Source: Kovacikia minuta CCNUW1
GTDB lineage: Bacteria > Cyanobacteriota > Cyanobacteriia > Leptolyngbyales > Leptolyngbyaceae
DNA: 64,000 nucleotides
Reading direction: 5' to 3'
Assembly (NCBI RefSeq): GCF_020091585.1
Contig: NZ_CP083582.1
Coordinates: 4,216,001-4,280,000 of the forward strand
Position numbers and translations under genes: made by a program
Shown: in pieces, positions 18,440 to 26,794 of the stretch
Layout: each line of letters begins with the position of its first letter
Position numbering within the stretch: position 1 is the stretch's first letter
Notes under the pieces: generated by a model
What the model was told of the DNA's origin: nothing
The model's input: only the letters and a program-made list of their open reading frames with translations
The model's database searches: none

Positions 18440-19248
18440 ATGACCAACTCCTGTCCCCCACCGCCCCAACCCAGCCCTTACCAAAGCCTAAGTCTACACC
18501 TCAAGCAATTGCACCTCTCCCACATGCTGGTTCATTGGGAAACCCTCGAGGCTCAGGCGATGCAGGAGAGTTGGTCCTACGCGCAGTTCTTGCTGGCTCT
18601 TTGCGAATTGGAGGCTCAGCGTCGCTGGAGTGCTCGCCTGCAAAGAGCCTTAAGCCAAGCCCAACTGCCAAACGCAAAAACCCTTTCCAACTTTGACTTT
18701 TCCTGGTGTCCAAAATTCAATCCTGCCCCTTAATGCAACTGGCAGACGATTCTACCTGGCTCACACGGGCGGAGAATCTGTTGCTCTTTGGCAGCAGTGG
18801 CGTGGGAAAAACGCATTTGGCTGCAGGTGTAGCTCGTCGCATGGTGGAGTTTGGTAAACGCGTCAAGTTCTGCTCCGCCATCGCCCTGGTGCAACATCTG
18901 CAGCACTCAAAACTGCAATTGCAACTGCAATCCACCCTCAAAAAGCTCGACCGCTTTGACTTGCTAGTACTCGATGACCTGGGCTATGTCAAAAAGTCAG
19001 AAGCCGAAACCTCCGTTCTATTTGAACTCATTGCCCATCGGTATGAGCGTAAGAGCTTACTGATTACGGCTAATCAACCCTTCAGTCAGTGGGATGCCAT
19101 CTTTTCCGATTCCATGATGACCGTTGCAGCCGTAGACCGATTAGTTCATCATGCCCTCATTGTCGAGATTCAAGCCGATAGTTATCGTAAGCAAGCAGCG
19201 GTGGCCAAGTCAGTAGATTCCAACAAACCAGCAGCAAATCCTCAATAA
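18440..19248 (+). pseudogene. istB: IS21 helper ATPase istB, frameshifted
   Basis: The N-terminal piece (from MTNSCPP at 18440 to 18733) and the ATPase piece (18706-19248) are in different frames. The ATPase shows a Walker A motif LFGSSGVGKTHL, Walker B LLVLDDLGYVKK and the IstB-typical ITANQPFSQWDAIF. IstB is the AAA+ partner that selects target DNA for IstA. Confidence 0.82.
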
Positions 19249-19250
19249 CC

Positions 19251-19380
19251 TTTGCCGATCCTAGTTGTCGTTGCGATCTTAGTTGTCACTTTGATCCGAC
19301 TTGTCATTTCGATCTGGCTTGTCATTTCGATCTGGCTTGTCATTTCGTTCTTGACTGTCACTTCGATCTCAAGTGTCGTT
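19251..19380 (+). repeat. tandem 18-bp repeats near IS21 right end
   Basis: Seven imperfect 18-base units follow the istB stop, for example GATCTGGCTTGTCATTTC, which occurs twice in a row, with variants GATCCGACTTGTCATTTC and GATCTTAGTTGTCACTTT. IS21 elements carry multiple internal transposase-binding repeats near their ends, which is the likely role here. Confidence 0.75.
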
Positions 19381-20650
19381 CTGCGTCAATGAATCCTTAC
19401 TCGTTTATCCCTACATCAAGTATTGAATCTAGAAATGATTGAATCATGGCTTTTATTTCTGTGTATTTATGATGCTAAATGGGGTCTTTGCGATCCTATA
19501 AATCCGCCAAGTAGCTGTCATTTCTCAAAAAGGTAGTTGACATTTGACAAGTAAGCAATGATTTTCCGAGAATAGACATCAGTAACGGTGGTTAACCAAG
19601 GGCGTTCTGGATTCCCCTGCTTGTTGATAATATGAATGTCGATGCCACAGGTAAGTAGGAGGGTGAAATTAAGTGTAAGATAAAGCGTTCGCTAAAATCG
19701 CCTATCATGCCCGCCCCTTTACGCATTCATTTGACCGCTGAGGAAGACCGAACCTTAACAGAACTGCGACTGGCTCAGAACCTGCCCCAGCGCACTCGTG
19801 ACCGCGCCCACATGTTGCGGCTGAACGCTCAGGGATGGAACGTGCCAGCGATTGCGGACGTGTTCGAGTGCCATCCTCATACGGTCAGAGCGACGCTGCG
19901 ACGCTGGGAAGAAAAGGGTTTAGGTGGACTCTGGGAAGCTCCAGGACGGGGTGCAAAACCAAAGTGGCACGCCTCAGACTTGGACTATCTGACAGAGTGT
20001 TTGGAGCACGAACCCCGAACCTACAACAGTTTGCAATTAGCCAAAAAGCTGAAACAAGAGCGCTCCGTCGATTTAAGTAGTGACCGACTCCGCCGACTCC
20101 TCAAAAAAAAACTACCGATGGAAACGCACCCGACAGAGTCATCGTAAAAAACAAGACCCCCTGCAAAAGGCGCGCAAGCAGGCAGACTTAGAGACCTTAG
20201 AGCTAGCCGCACAAGCGGGGCACATTGAACTCAAGTATCTCGATGAAGCAGGGTTCTGCCTCTGGAGCCCAGTCAGCTACAGCTATAGTCGGGTGGGCGT
20301 ACAAAAACGGATGGAACAAACACTCAAGCGCTATGGCAACCGGATTAGCATTTTGGGTCTGTGGCAACCGGGAGAGCGGTTTGAGTATGCCTTAGTGCAA
20401 GGCGGATTCAAGGGCAAAAGCTACATTAAGGTGATGGATTGGATGGCAGACAAAGCCGCTCAAACCTTGGCACAAACAGGTCGCATCACAGTAGTAGTGC
20501 AGGATAATGGCTCTCTCCATACCAGTCAACTGGTGCGGCAACAGTGGTCACGGTGGCAGGAGCAAGGATTATTCTTTTTCTTTTTGCCGCCCTACTGTTC
20601 AGAGATGAATCCGATTGAAACCCAGTGGCATCAACTGAAATGTCATGAGA

Positions 20651-21937
20651 CTAGTTCTGACTGATTGTGTGTTTTCTGAATTTACCTCCACCTCTGCCAT
20701 TGATCGAGGAGGCGGTCAGGAAATTGCGTAGCCAATTGTGGTGGTAGTAAAAGCCATTGAGTTCCTCAAAAGGCGAAACGGTGTCAGTCGCGTTGGATTG
20801 AGAGCGCCGTCCGTAGGGATGGAAGTTCCACAGCATAGCCATCGCCCGTAAGGTTAAATTGGCTGAGTCCTGATACCCATGAAAATACTGCATCGCAAAC
20901 AGAACCCGGTCCTGGTAATTCATCAAGCGGTCGAGCATGTTACTGGTACGATGAGCCTCTGGAAACTGGTAAGCCAGGGTAAAGTGGGAGGCTTTCACCG
21001 ATAGATTGAGGATTTTCGTCATCACACTTTCCGGCAGATTTTGCCCAATCGCCCAGGCTTGTAGGTGTCGCAAACGTTCAATAAATTCTGCGGCATCGGG
21101 AGCGTGATAGATGTTCCACAGTTTATCTTGCAAACTCTGCCACAATTCCCCTTGCAAGCGGCAGCGTTGGCCGATAGCGAGCACACTGTGCAGGAAACAG
21201 AGAATCAGGTTTACTCCTGCAAACAGTCCTCTCCAAGCGTTCTGAGTCGCCTCCCAACCATCCGTGTTGAGAGTTTGGGGGCTGTAGTGTGAATCCAGTT
21301 CTCTCGCTTCTTGGGCAAATACTCTGTACGCCTCTTGCAACGCCTCGCTTCCCGCTCCTACCGACAACTGGGCCCCTAAAATACAGCCCTCCCCCACCGT
21401 CGTTGCCACATACACCCGTTCCCCCTGCCACCAAGTATGCTTTTCATCGCTTAACAGATGAGGGGGAATGGCCTCCCCATCTTTGATGGTGGTTCCTACA
21501 ATGGACGGTCGACCTAAGGACTGAGAGGCTCGATACCAATACATCGCGTCTTTCCCCAGCACATGGGCAATGGCATCAAACGGCACTCCGAACTGGCGTA
21601 GATATAAGCCCTTTTCCACATCTTCCGTATTGCCAATCATGTAAGGCATGACAAAATCGGGTCGCAGTTGATAGGCTTCTCCATTGGCCACTAACCGTAT
21701 GCGCCGACTCACCAGACCTAATTTGGCAGAGGTGCGAAACCCATGGAAGCAATAACCAGCTTCCATTTCAGCAGGAAATAGTTCGGGGTGTTGAGCAATC
21801 TGCTGGTCAAGGTACTGGCGAAATGCTTTGCGGTCTTGGACTAAGGTGTCGTACTCCACCCCATCACCGATGGGAAGACAAATTGTCTTGTCTCCAGGAA
21901 CCGTCGAGACATCTTCGCTCATACGAACCTCCCGCAA
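20651..21937 (-). CDS. transposase of unassigned DDE family
   Basis: 428 residues, intact. The pattern [38 protein letters not shown] and [20 protein letters not shown] suggests a DDE transposase of the Mutator/IS256-like type, with an Asp near TDGW. The stop codon is formed by the element's own terminal CTAG. I recognise it as a recurrent cyanobacterial transposase but not its named family. Confidence 0.6.
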   Translation of the reverse strand: MREVRMSEDVSTVPGDKTICLPIGDGVEYDTLVQDRKAFRQYLDQQIAQHPELFPAEMEAGYCFHGFRTSAKLGLVSRRIRLVANGEAYQLRPDFVMPYMIGNTEDVEKGLYLRQFGVPFDAIAHVLGKDAMYWYRASQSLGRPSIVGTTIKDGEAIPPHLLSDEKHTWWQGERVYVATTVGEGCILGAQLSVGAGSEALQEAYRVFAQEARELDSHYSPQTLNTDGWEATQNAWRGLFAGVNLILCFLHSVLAIGQRCRLQGELWQSLQDKLWNIYHAPDAAEFIERLRHLQAWAIGQNLPESVMTKILNLSVKASHFTLAYQFPEAHRTSNMLDRLMNYQDRVLFAMQYFHGYQDSANLTLRAMAMLWNFHPYGRRSQSNATDTVSPFEELNGFYYHHNWLRNFLTASSINGRGGGKFRKHTISQN

Positions 21938-22012
21938 TCCAAATCATCTACCTTTGAGCCTAACAGCCTTGCTAGGTCTTGACCTTGAAAACACACAATT
22001 AATTAGAATTAG
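20651..22012 (-). mobile_element. IS element with 428-aa transposase, nested in IS630
   Basis: 1362 bp. Both tips end in an inverted repeat containing ATTGTGTGTTTTC and start CTAGTTCTGA (left) or CTAATTCTAA (right, reverse-complemented). Flanked by an 8-bp direct repeat TCATGAGA at 20643-20650 and 22013-22020. An 8-bp duplication suits Mutator-like/IS256-related families, but I cannot assign the family with confidence. Confidence 0.82.
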
Positions 22013-22538
22013 TCATGAGATTGCAGGACAGATGTTTGATAACGAGTACGATTTAGCAATGGCTGTCATGAATGGAATGACAGTTCGTAGCCAAGCAGGT
22101 GATTATGCACTGGAGCGTTTTATATTTAATTGCACCTAGCTACTTATCAATCTCGAAGATTTGGTTACCGTGATTTTTCTCACCTTCGTTGCTGTTGTTA
22201 GTGTTCATTGTGAAATCAAATTAGAGTGTTGTGTACAACTGGTTTATCCATAATTAGTAAAACTGTTATGGATAAACCAGATTTCATCGCCAAGCTTAGT
22301 TAAGACATCGGAACTGCAAAGGCGTGTCCCAGTATTCCGTCTAAACAATCTAAAATTTGTTCAGAGGAAATGCTGGGTTGATTGATTAAGTTAGCTTTCC
22401 AGCGCTCCGATCGAGTTTGACGTGGTGCCCTCGGGGAATAATGTTGATTGTAGACATCCACGATGTAATGCCCTACAAGCTGCTCCAGTTGTTGCAACTC
22501 CAAATAGGCTTCGCGGTTAACTGGAGGTTGTTGAGGAA

Positions 22539-23726
22539 GGGTGCATCCCAGTCTTGTAAGTCTTAGAGTGAGAGTTGCCCATTGAGATAAGCGCAACGGT
22601 GCAGCAACACTTGCGGCACATTGTCCGCTTTCCACTGTGCCCCGGTCAGTTTGATACGTGCGCTGATCTGCTTCACCGTCGATTCAATCGTGCCCGACCC
22701 AATTGAAATGCCTTCGGCTTGGTAGTAACTATAGTTGACAATGCGATGACGATGTTTGGTGAGATAGGCGATGAAGTTGTCAACCTGTTCATGCTGCCAA
22801 CCCGTGAATTGCTCAATTGCGCCATCTACGTTACCCTGCCACAACAAGCTTTCCACAGTGGCTAATCGTTGCAGTGAACCACCGACTTTGTACAGATTTT
22901 CGACCAGATGAAACCAATCTAAAATCTCACGTCGTTGGCTGACTTCAGCAATCCCTGCAAACAAGTTCCAAATCCCATCATGACCATCACCGAGACAAGT
23001 GACCGGAGTGTTCAGCGGTTGTTCGTTGACCCATTGGACTAATTGCTCATTGTCTTGCAAAAATGCCTCACAGCAATGTCCATGCAGATTCACAGCTTTG
23101 TAATCCTGCCATCTACAAATCTCTCCTTTTGGAGTACGAATCCGCACCTTGCCGCCATCAATACTCATTTCCTCCACTGCGGTTTCAATTCGTGGCAACT
23201 CGAAGCACTGCCGATGCACTAACCGTTGCTGTGTCCCTCTGGAAACCTTCATTCCCGTTAGAATCGGAATATCTTGAGCAGATCGCTCATAGGACACATT
23301 CGCACTCAAAATCAAGCAGCATTTCTCCAAGTAAGGACTTAACTGAGTGCGCTCTTTCACGTTCAAGACTTTCGCTTGGTTTTCGGTGAGGCTGATGCTG
23401 CCAAGGATGCTTTTGAGTTGCCGACTTCGTCCGCTGCTAGGACCGCTTGCCCTTGTGATAAAAAATTACCGATTTCTGGACTGACCTGCTCCAGGACATG
23501 TCCTCTTACTGCCGCTTCGATGCCTTCAAGGGTGGTTAATTGCTCTGGGGCAGTTTCATCGTAGAGCAATGCCGCTATCGCACGAGCGTGAGCTTGAATT
23601 TGTTGAAGTTTCTCAGCATCCATCGTCGGCATCCTTGGGAAATAGTAGGGGGTCCCTTTAGCATAATCGAGTCTTCCCAATTCGCTGCCTAAGTATTCCT
23701 ACTCATTGCATAACTGGGATGCACCC
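22539..23726 (-). mobile_element. ISKra4-type element, copy 1
   Basis: 1188 bp with ends GGGTGCATCCCAGT in inverted orientation. Flanked by a 9-bp direct repeat GTTGAGGAA at 22530-22538 and 23727-23735. Its encoded proteins are identical to those of the copy at 36999-38186, which lies in the opposite orientation. Confidence 0.9.
22563..23680 (-). CDS. ISKra4-type transposase, two overlapping frames
   Basis: The small first frame (23363-23680, 105 aa, MPTMDAEKLQQIQAHARAIA in its N-terminal part) overlaps by four bases the main frame (22563-23366, 267 aa). The main frame contains the DDE part: MSIDGGKVRIRTPKGE, TCLGDGHDGIWNLFAG and ILDWFHLVENLYKVG. The overlap, shared by both copies, suggests coupling or programmed frameshifting. 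Confidence 0.8.
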
Positions 23727-24373
23727 GTTGAGGAATCTCATTGAATCCAGGTAGCAACGCAAAGCAGTCGTGATTAGCTGTCAGAAAGAAACGCTCTACT
23801 GAACCGCCCTTAGAAGGAGATACACGCTGGTGGAACTGGCATCCTAGCTGATGAGTGATTTGATCAAGAGCAGAGGGATCAAGATCACTCGCCATATTAA
23901 CAACGATGCCTTCAGGAATACCATGAATCTCCCAATCACAACGAGTTTCATACTGCACCTGAGGTTTCTTTGGTAGCATCGCATGACGCAACACTGTGAG
24001 AATTGAAGCATCAGAGTTTACATTGAGTTGATAGCCCGCAATGCACCCTGAGTATAAGTCACCAACCACATTAAGAACGGGATGACAGACCTGGTCGTTA
24101 GCAACCTTGACAGGAACACTTAGTTTCGAGCGATCGATTACCCACAATTGATTGCTATGGGTAACACGCCCATTGTTGTCATTGGTCATGAATAGTTTTG
24201 TATCCATTGAATATAAAGCCCAGTAGCATTTTGCTGATTGCATGTTAGTACATTCGAACTGTAATGCTACATTTTTTTAGGGAAAAAGTGAGTTGTCAAC
24301 TGGCAAAAGTTTTATCGACGAAGCAACGAAACTTTGCCCTACCCATACAAGTGATAAAAGACACAATCATTTA

Positions 24374-24904
24374 CTAATAAGCTTTTTGGTACTTAACCAT
24401 TCGCTTGTAAGGCATTCCACACTTCTCACAAAAATCATTTGTCAAAATAGACTGTATAGAAAACTTTTTTCGGCACCCTGTTCCAGGACATTTTGAAAGC
24501 AGTCGAAGCTGATGCTGATCGCATCCTTCCGTTGATCGAAGTTGCCACTTCATTTGATGGCATGGATTTTTGAGGTAACAAGCTGCACAAAAGCGAATTG
24601 TGTTTTGAACAACCTCTTCACTTTCAGGAGGTAACATTTCAGCTAACCTCTTGGGACTGATTCCAATTAAAGAACCTACAGCTTTCAGTTCTTTTCGATT
24701 TGGGTAAGGATTGTATTGGAACCTTTCCCATCTTGCAAGTACTGGTCCAATACCTGCCTCCTGGGTTAGCCAACTTGGTGTCGAAAGCCTGTTTCCTTTC
24801 TCATGTCGAAATCGATGAAAGTAACTGGGTAAACTCTCATCTTCTAGAGGTTCAACGTATTCTAGTTGAAGTTGAGGTTGTTCTACTTTAGGTTTAGGCA
24901 TCAA
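24374..24904 (-). CDS. tniQ: TniQ-family transposition protein, V-K-like
   Basis: 176 residues, the short TniQ typical of type V-K CASTs rather than long TnsD/TniQ forms. It shows PLEDESLPSYFHRFRHEKG, the GIGPVLARWERFQYNPYPNR block and two zinc sites, RFCAACYLKNPCHQ with CDQHQL and a later CPGTGC...CEKCGMP. In V-K systems TniQ links the target-bound complex to the TnsC filament. Third gene of the operon, 45 bases after tnsC. Confidence 0.85.
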   Translation of the reverse strand: MMPKPKVEQPQLQLEYVEPLEDESLPSYFHRFRHEKGNRLSTPSWLTQEAGIGPVLARWERFQYNPYPNRKELKAVGSLIGISPKRLAEMLPPESEEVVQNTIRFCAACYLKNPCHQMKWQLRSTEGCDQHQLRLLSKCPGTGCRKKFSIQSILTNDFCEKCGMPYKRMVKYQKAY

Positions 24905-24949
24905 TTCAATCCAGGCAAATTGTTTGCTTGTGACTATTCAATGGAACAG

Positions 24950-25855
24950 CTATTTTCTTTTCTTAACTGTTTGTTCACGATTGTCTGTTGCTAGCTTAAG
25001 TATGTCCTTAGTAATTTTGGGTGAACCTTGAATTACAGCCTCAATTGCAGCACTCCGCAGAATGGCATCAAGTGCGCGCAAACTATTGTTAGCAGCCTTA
25101 GTCAAAGATGGAAGCAATTCCTTTGATGTCAATCCTGATGGTTGTGGAAGTTTCAATACCTGCTTCTCCCAAATTTCCACCGTTTCTTTAAACTCTGTAG
25201 CGCTCATTCTGCCAAAATGGTAGCGCAATCCAAATCTGCTATCCACTTGTTCATCTCTAGAGATGAGGGTAGTCAATCTATTAGTACCTACGAGAATAAT
25301 GGACAGTTCGAGATCCTCGGTGTTGTAGATGCAGCTGAGTTCAGCTAAAGTTTCGTACTTCAAGCGATTGGCCTCATCCAAAATCAGTGTTTCGGTACGG
25401 CGCAATCCAAGTGTGTCGAGCGATCGGTCTCGCAAGTCCTCGGTTGAACCTTGCAATGCACCATTGCCCATAGCCAGCAGCAATCCTTTGTGAAATTGCT
25501 TTGGACCACAATTAGGAGTTACTTCCCAATAGACAACAGGCATGTGTCGTTGTTTACCGGATTGAGGTTGCACTGGAACACGAAGCTTATATGCCATAGA
25601 ACCCATAGTTTTGCCAACTCCAGAATCACCTGCGACAATTCCAGATTCCCCCGCCCAACGTCGAGTATCCAGCCAATCATGGAGATTGGTAACGGAGGTA
25701 AGTGGTACATAAAATTTCTTACGCAACCGCTTAATTTCAGCCTGTTTCTCTGGCGAAAGTTGCTTGACTAATCCTAATTTTTCTGCAACTTTCACAGCGT
25801 TTGTAGCTACCATTCCTGCATCTGTAGCTGTTACTTCAGCATCTTTATTTGTCAT
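24950..25855 (-). CDS. tnsC: AAA+ transposition regulator TnsC, V-K-like
   Basis: Start chosen at the ATG giving MTNKDAEVTATDAGMVATNA (301 residues), because upstream in-frame sequence does not look coding and the V-K relatives are about 280 residues. Walker A VAGDSGVGKTMG, Walker B TLILDEANRLK, sensor region LVGTNRL, and RDEQVDSRFGLRYHFGRMSA closely follow the V-K pattern. TnsC forms ATP-dependent filaments on DNA that recruit TnsB. The C-terminus is basic (REQTVKKRK). Same strand as tnsB, but separated from it by about 0.94 kb. Confidence 0.88.
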   Translation of the reverse strand: MTNKDAEVTATDAGMVATNAVKVAEKLGLVKQLSPEKQAEIKRLRKKFYVPLTSVTNLHDWLDTRRWAGESGIVAGDSGVGKTMGSMAYKLRVPVQPQSGKQRHMPVVYWEVTPNCGPKQFHKGLLLAMGNGALQGSTEDLRDRSLDTLGLRRTETLILDEANRLKYETLAELSCIYNTEDLELSIILVGTNRLTTLISRDEQVDSRFGLRYHFGRMSATEFKETVEIWEKQVLKLPQPSGLTSKELLPSLTKAANNSLRALDAILRSAAIEAVIQGSPKITKDILKLATDNREQTVKKRK

Positions 25856-26794
25856 AAGATTTCTGGGTAGGTTGGCAAAAGATTCATGTAAAACTGAGCA
25901 GTTGAGCGGGTAGTATCTAAAGCTTGGAAATAATAGTACCCGAGTACTAGCTTTTGTGAAAAAGAATATACAATATGCAACAAAACTTAATAGATTTAGC
26001 CGAGAAAATAAGTGAAGGTTCAGTATTCTTTTGCTCGCAAGGTTTTGAAGGGTTTTTCCTACATCAACTTTCCACTTGATAAGAGGCGATGTCTTAGCGG
26101 ATTGACAAACCTCTCGTCGATCGCGTTCTCGCATTCCTCGCACAACTAAGAGCACGCTAATCGGTGGAGTCCTCCTAAAGAGGGCTGGAGCAGGTTTTCA
26201 TTGAGGACACATTTGGAGCTTGGGGGAGATTGAGCAAATGATGCAGAGATAGGGGAAAGGGGAGACGCAGAGAGAAAGAACGTTGCCTGGAAACTCCATG
26301 TCACCGTGCCTATGTGTCAGAACTAATCCCCCACTACTGAACGCGTCCGATCAGGATTTAATCCGTTTAACCAACTTCTATTAGTCTTGAATTGGAGTTC
26401 AGAGCAGGATGAACGAAGCGACTGAATTTCAGCAGTTTTGTCTATCAATCAGTCCCTTGCACTCAATTGCAAATATAAAGTGCTGCACATCGAGAGATAG
26501 AGTGACGATCGATGACACCCGTGTTGTTGAACGACTCGTCGATAAGCACGTTTAATGTGATTGGCGATTCGCTAGAGATTTCAAAATTATCTCTGATTAA
26601 TTCAACTTCCAATCCGAATTGCTCTTGAGCACCTGAACTTGCCTATATGTTCCTCAACAGGTTATTGGACACGCAGAGCATTCCGAGCATTAAATAGGAA
26701 TTAGAAATTTGTATTCTAAAGGCAGATGGGGAACTATTTTCTTCTAATTAACAAATTTCTAGTGCAATAGTGGACGAAATCTAAAATGAGTCTT
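25856..26794 (-). other. 939-bp gap between tnsB and tnsC
   Basis: In V-K CASTs tnsB and tnsC are normally adjacent. Here nearly 1 kb separates them. It contains no convincing gene. One open stretch on the minus strand near 26500-26640 (SESPITLNVLIDESFNNTGV) has no start and is unrecognised. The gap may be an eroded insertion. tnsC may need its own promoter in this region. Confidence 0.45.

Larger units (their letters stand above)
16846..19520 (+). mobile_element. IS21-family element, decayed
   Basis: Inverted ends read TGACAGCTACATAGCGGATT at the left (16846) and TGACAGCTACTTGGCGGATT when the right end (to 19520) is reverse-complemented. The element holds istA and istB, both frameshifted, and a tandem-repeat tract before the right end. 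I see no matching target duplication, so the flanks have probably been rearranged. The right tip cuts a TnsB-core gene. Confidence 0.78.
19707..22139 (+). pseudogene. IS630-family transposase, interrupted
   Basis: The first frame (19707-20147) carries two helix-turn-helix units (WNVPAIADVFECHPHTVRAT). The overlapping second frame (from 20080) carries the DDE core: [26 protein letters not shown] and [19 protein letters not shown]. After the nested element the C-terminus resumes at 22013 with IAGQMFDNEYDLAMAVMNGM and stops at 22139. The overlap of the two frames is common in IS630, so only the nested insertion is clearly inactivating. Confidence 0.8.
19654..22144 (+). mobile_element. IS630-family element carrying a nested insertion
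   Basis: Inverted ends share TAAGTAG...GGTG.AATTAA. The TA target duplications are at 19652-19653 and 22145-22146. The element is about 1.1 kb without its passenger: a second transposable element occupies 20651-22012 and interrupts the transposase near its end. Confidence 0.75.
19518..22208 (-). pseudogene. TnsB-core-like gene 2, split by IS630, cut by IS21
   Basis: Removing the IS630 (19654-22144 plus one TA) joins two pieces into one frame starting MNTNNSNEGEKNHGNQIFEI. It then continues DTCGIDIHIINKQGNPERPW and LTTVTDVYSRKIIAY. This is the start of a retroviral-integrase-type core with the first catalytic Asp in FEIDTC. The start lies only about 20 residues before that Asp, so there is no N-terminal DNA-binding domain. 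The frame ends at the IS21 tip (TGA at 19518). It resembles the neighbouring TnsB-core gene at 22300-24243 in both start position and sequence (TN.N....H.NQ...ID). Confidence 0.6.
22300..24243 (-). pseudogene. TnsB-core-like gene 1 with Asp-to-Asn change
   Basis: Removing the ISKra4-type element and one GTTGAGGAA copy restores an open frame of about 248 residues. It covers only an integrase core and linker: QLWVIDRSKL (first Asp), DLYSGCIAGYQL, GIVVNMASDLD, SPSKGGSVERFFLTAN (catalytic Glu), then LEQLVGHYIVDVYNQHYSPR. Counting residues against the full TnsB here, the second catalytic Asp (TDGG) aligns with Asn (VNMA). The Asn-to-Glu distance is 34, the same as Asp-to-Glu in TnsB. There is no N-terminal DNA-binding domain and no C-terminal hook. 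It starts 131 bases after tniQ on the same strand, so it was probably in the same operon. Confidence 0.7.

Noticed and set aside
19251-19380. Right end of the CAST-like element
   Set aside because: The TTGTCATT/TTGTCGTT units look a little like TnsB sites, but they lie inside the IS21 between istB and its inverted end, and no TGTACA is present.
22220-22250. TGTACA at about 22231 as right end of the CAST-like element
   Set aside because: No accompanying directional repeats are present, and a hairpin TTTATCCAT/ATGGATAAA nearby explains the local symmetry. The true right end was not found in the window.
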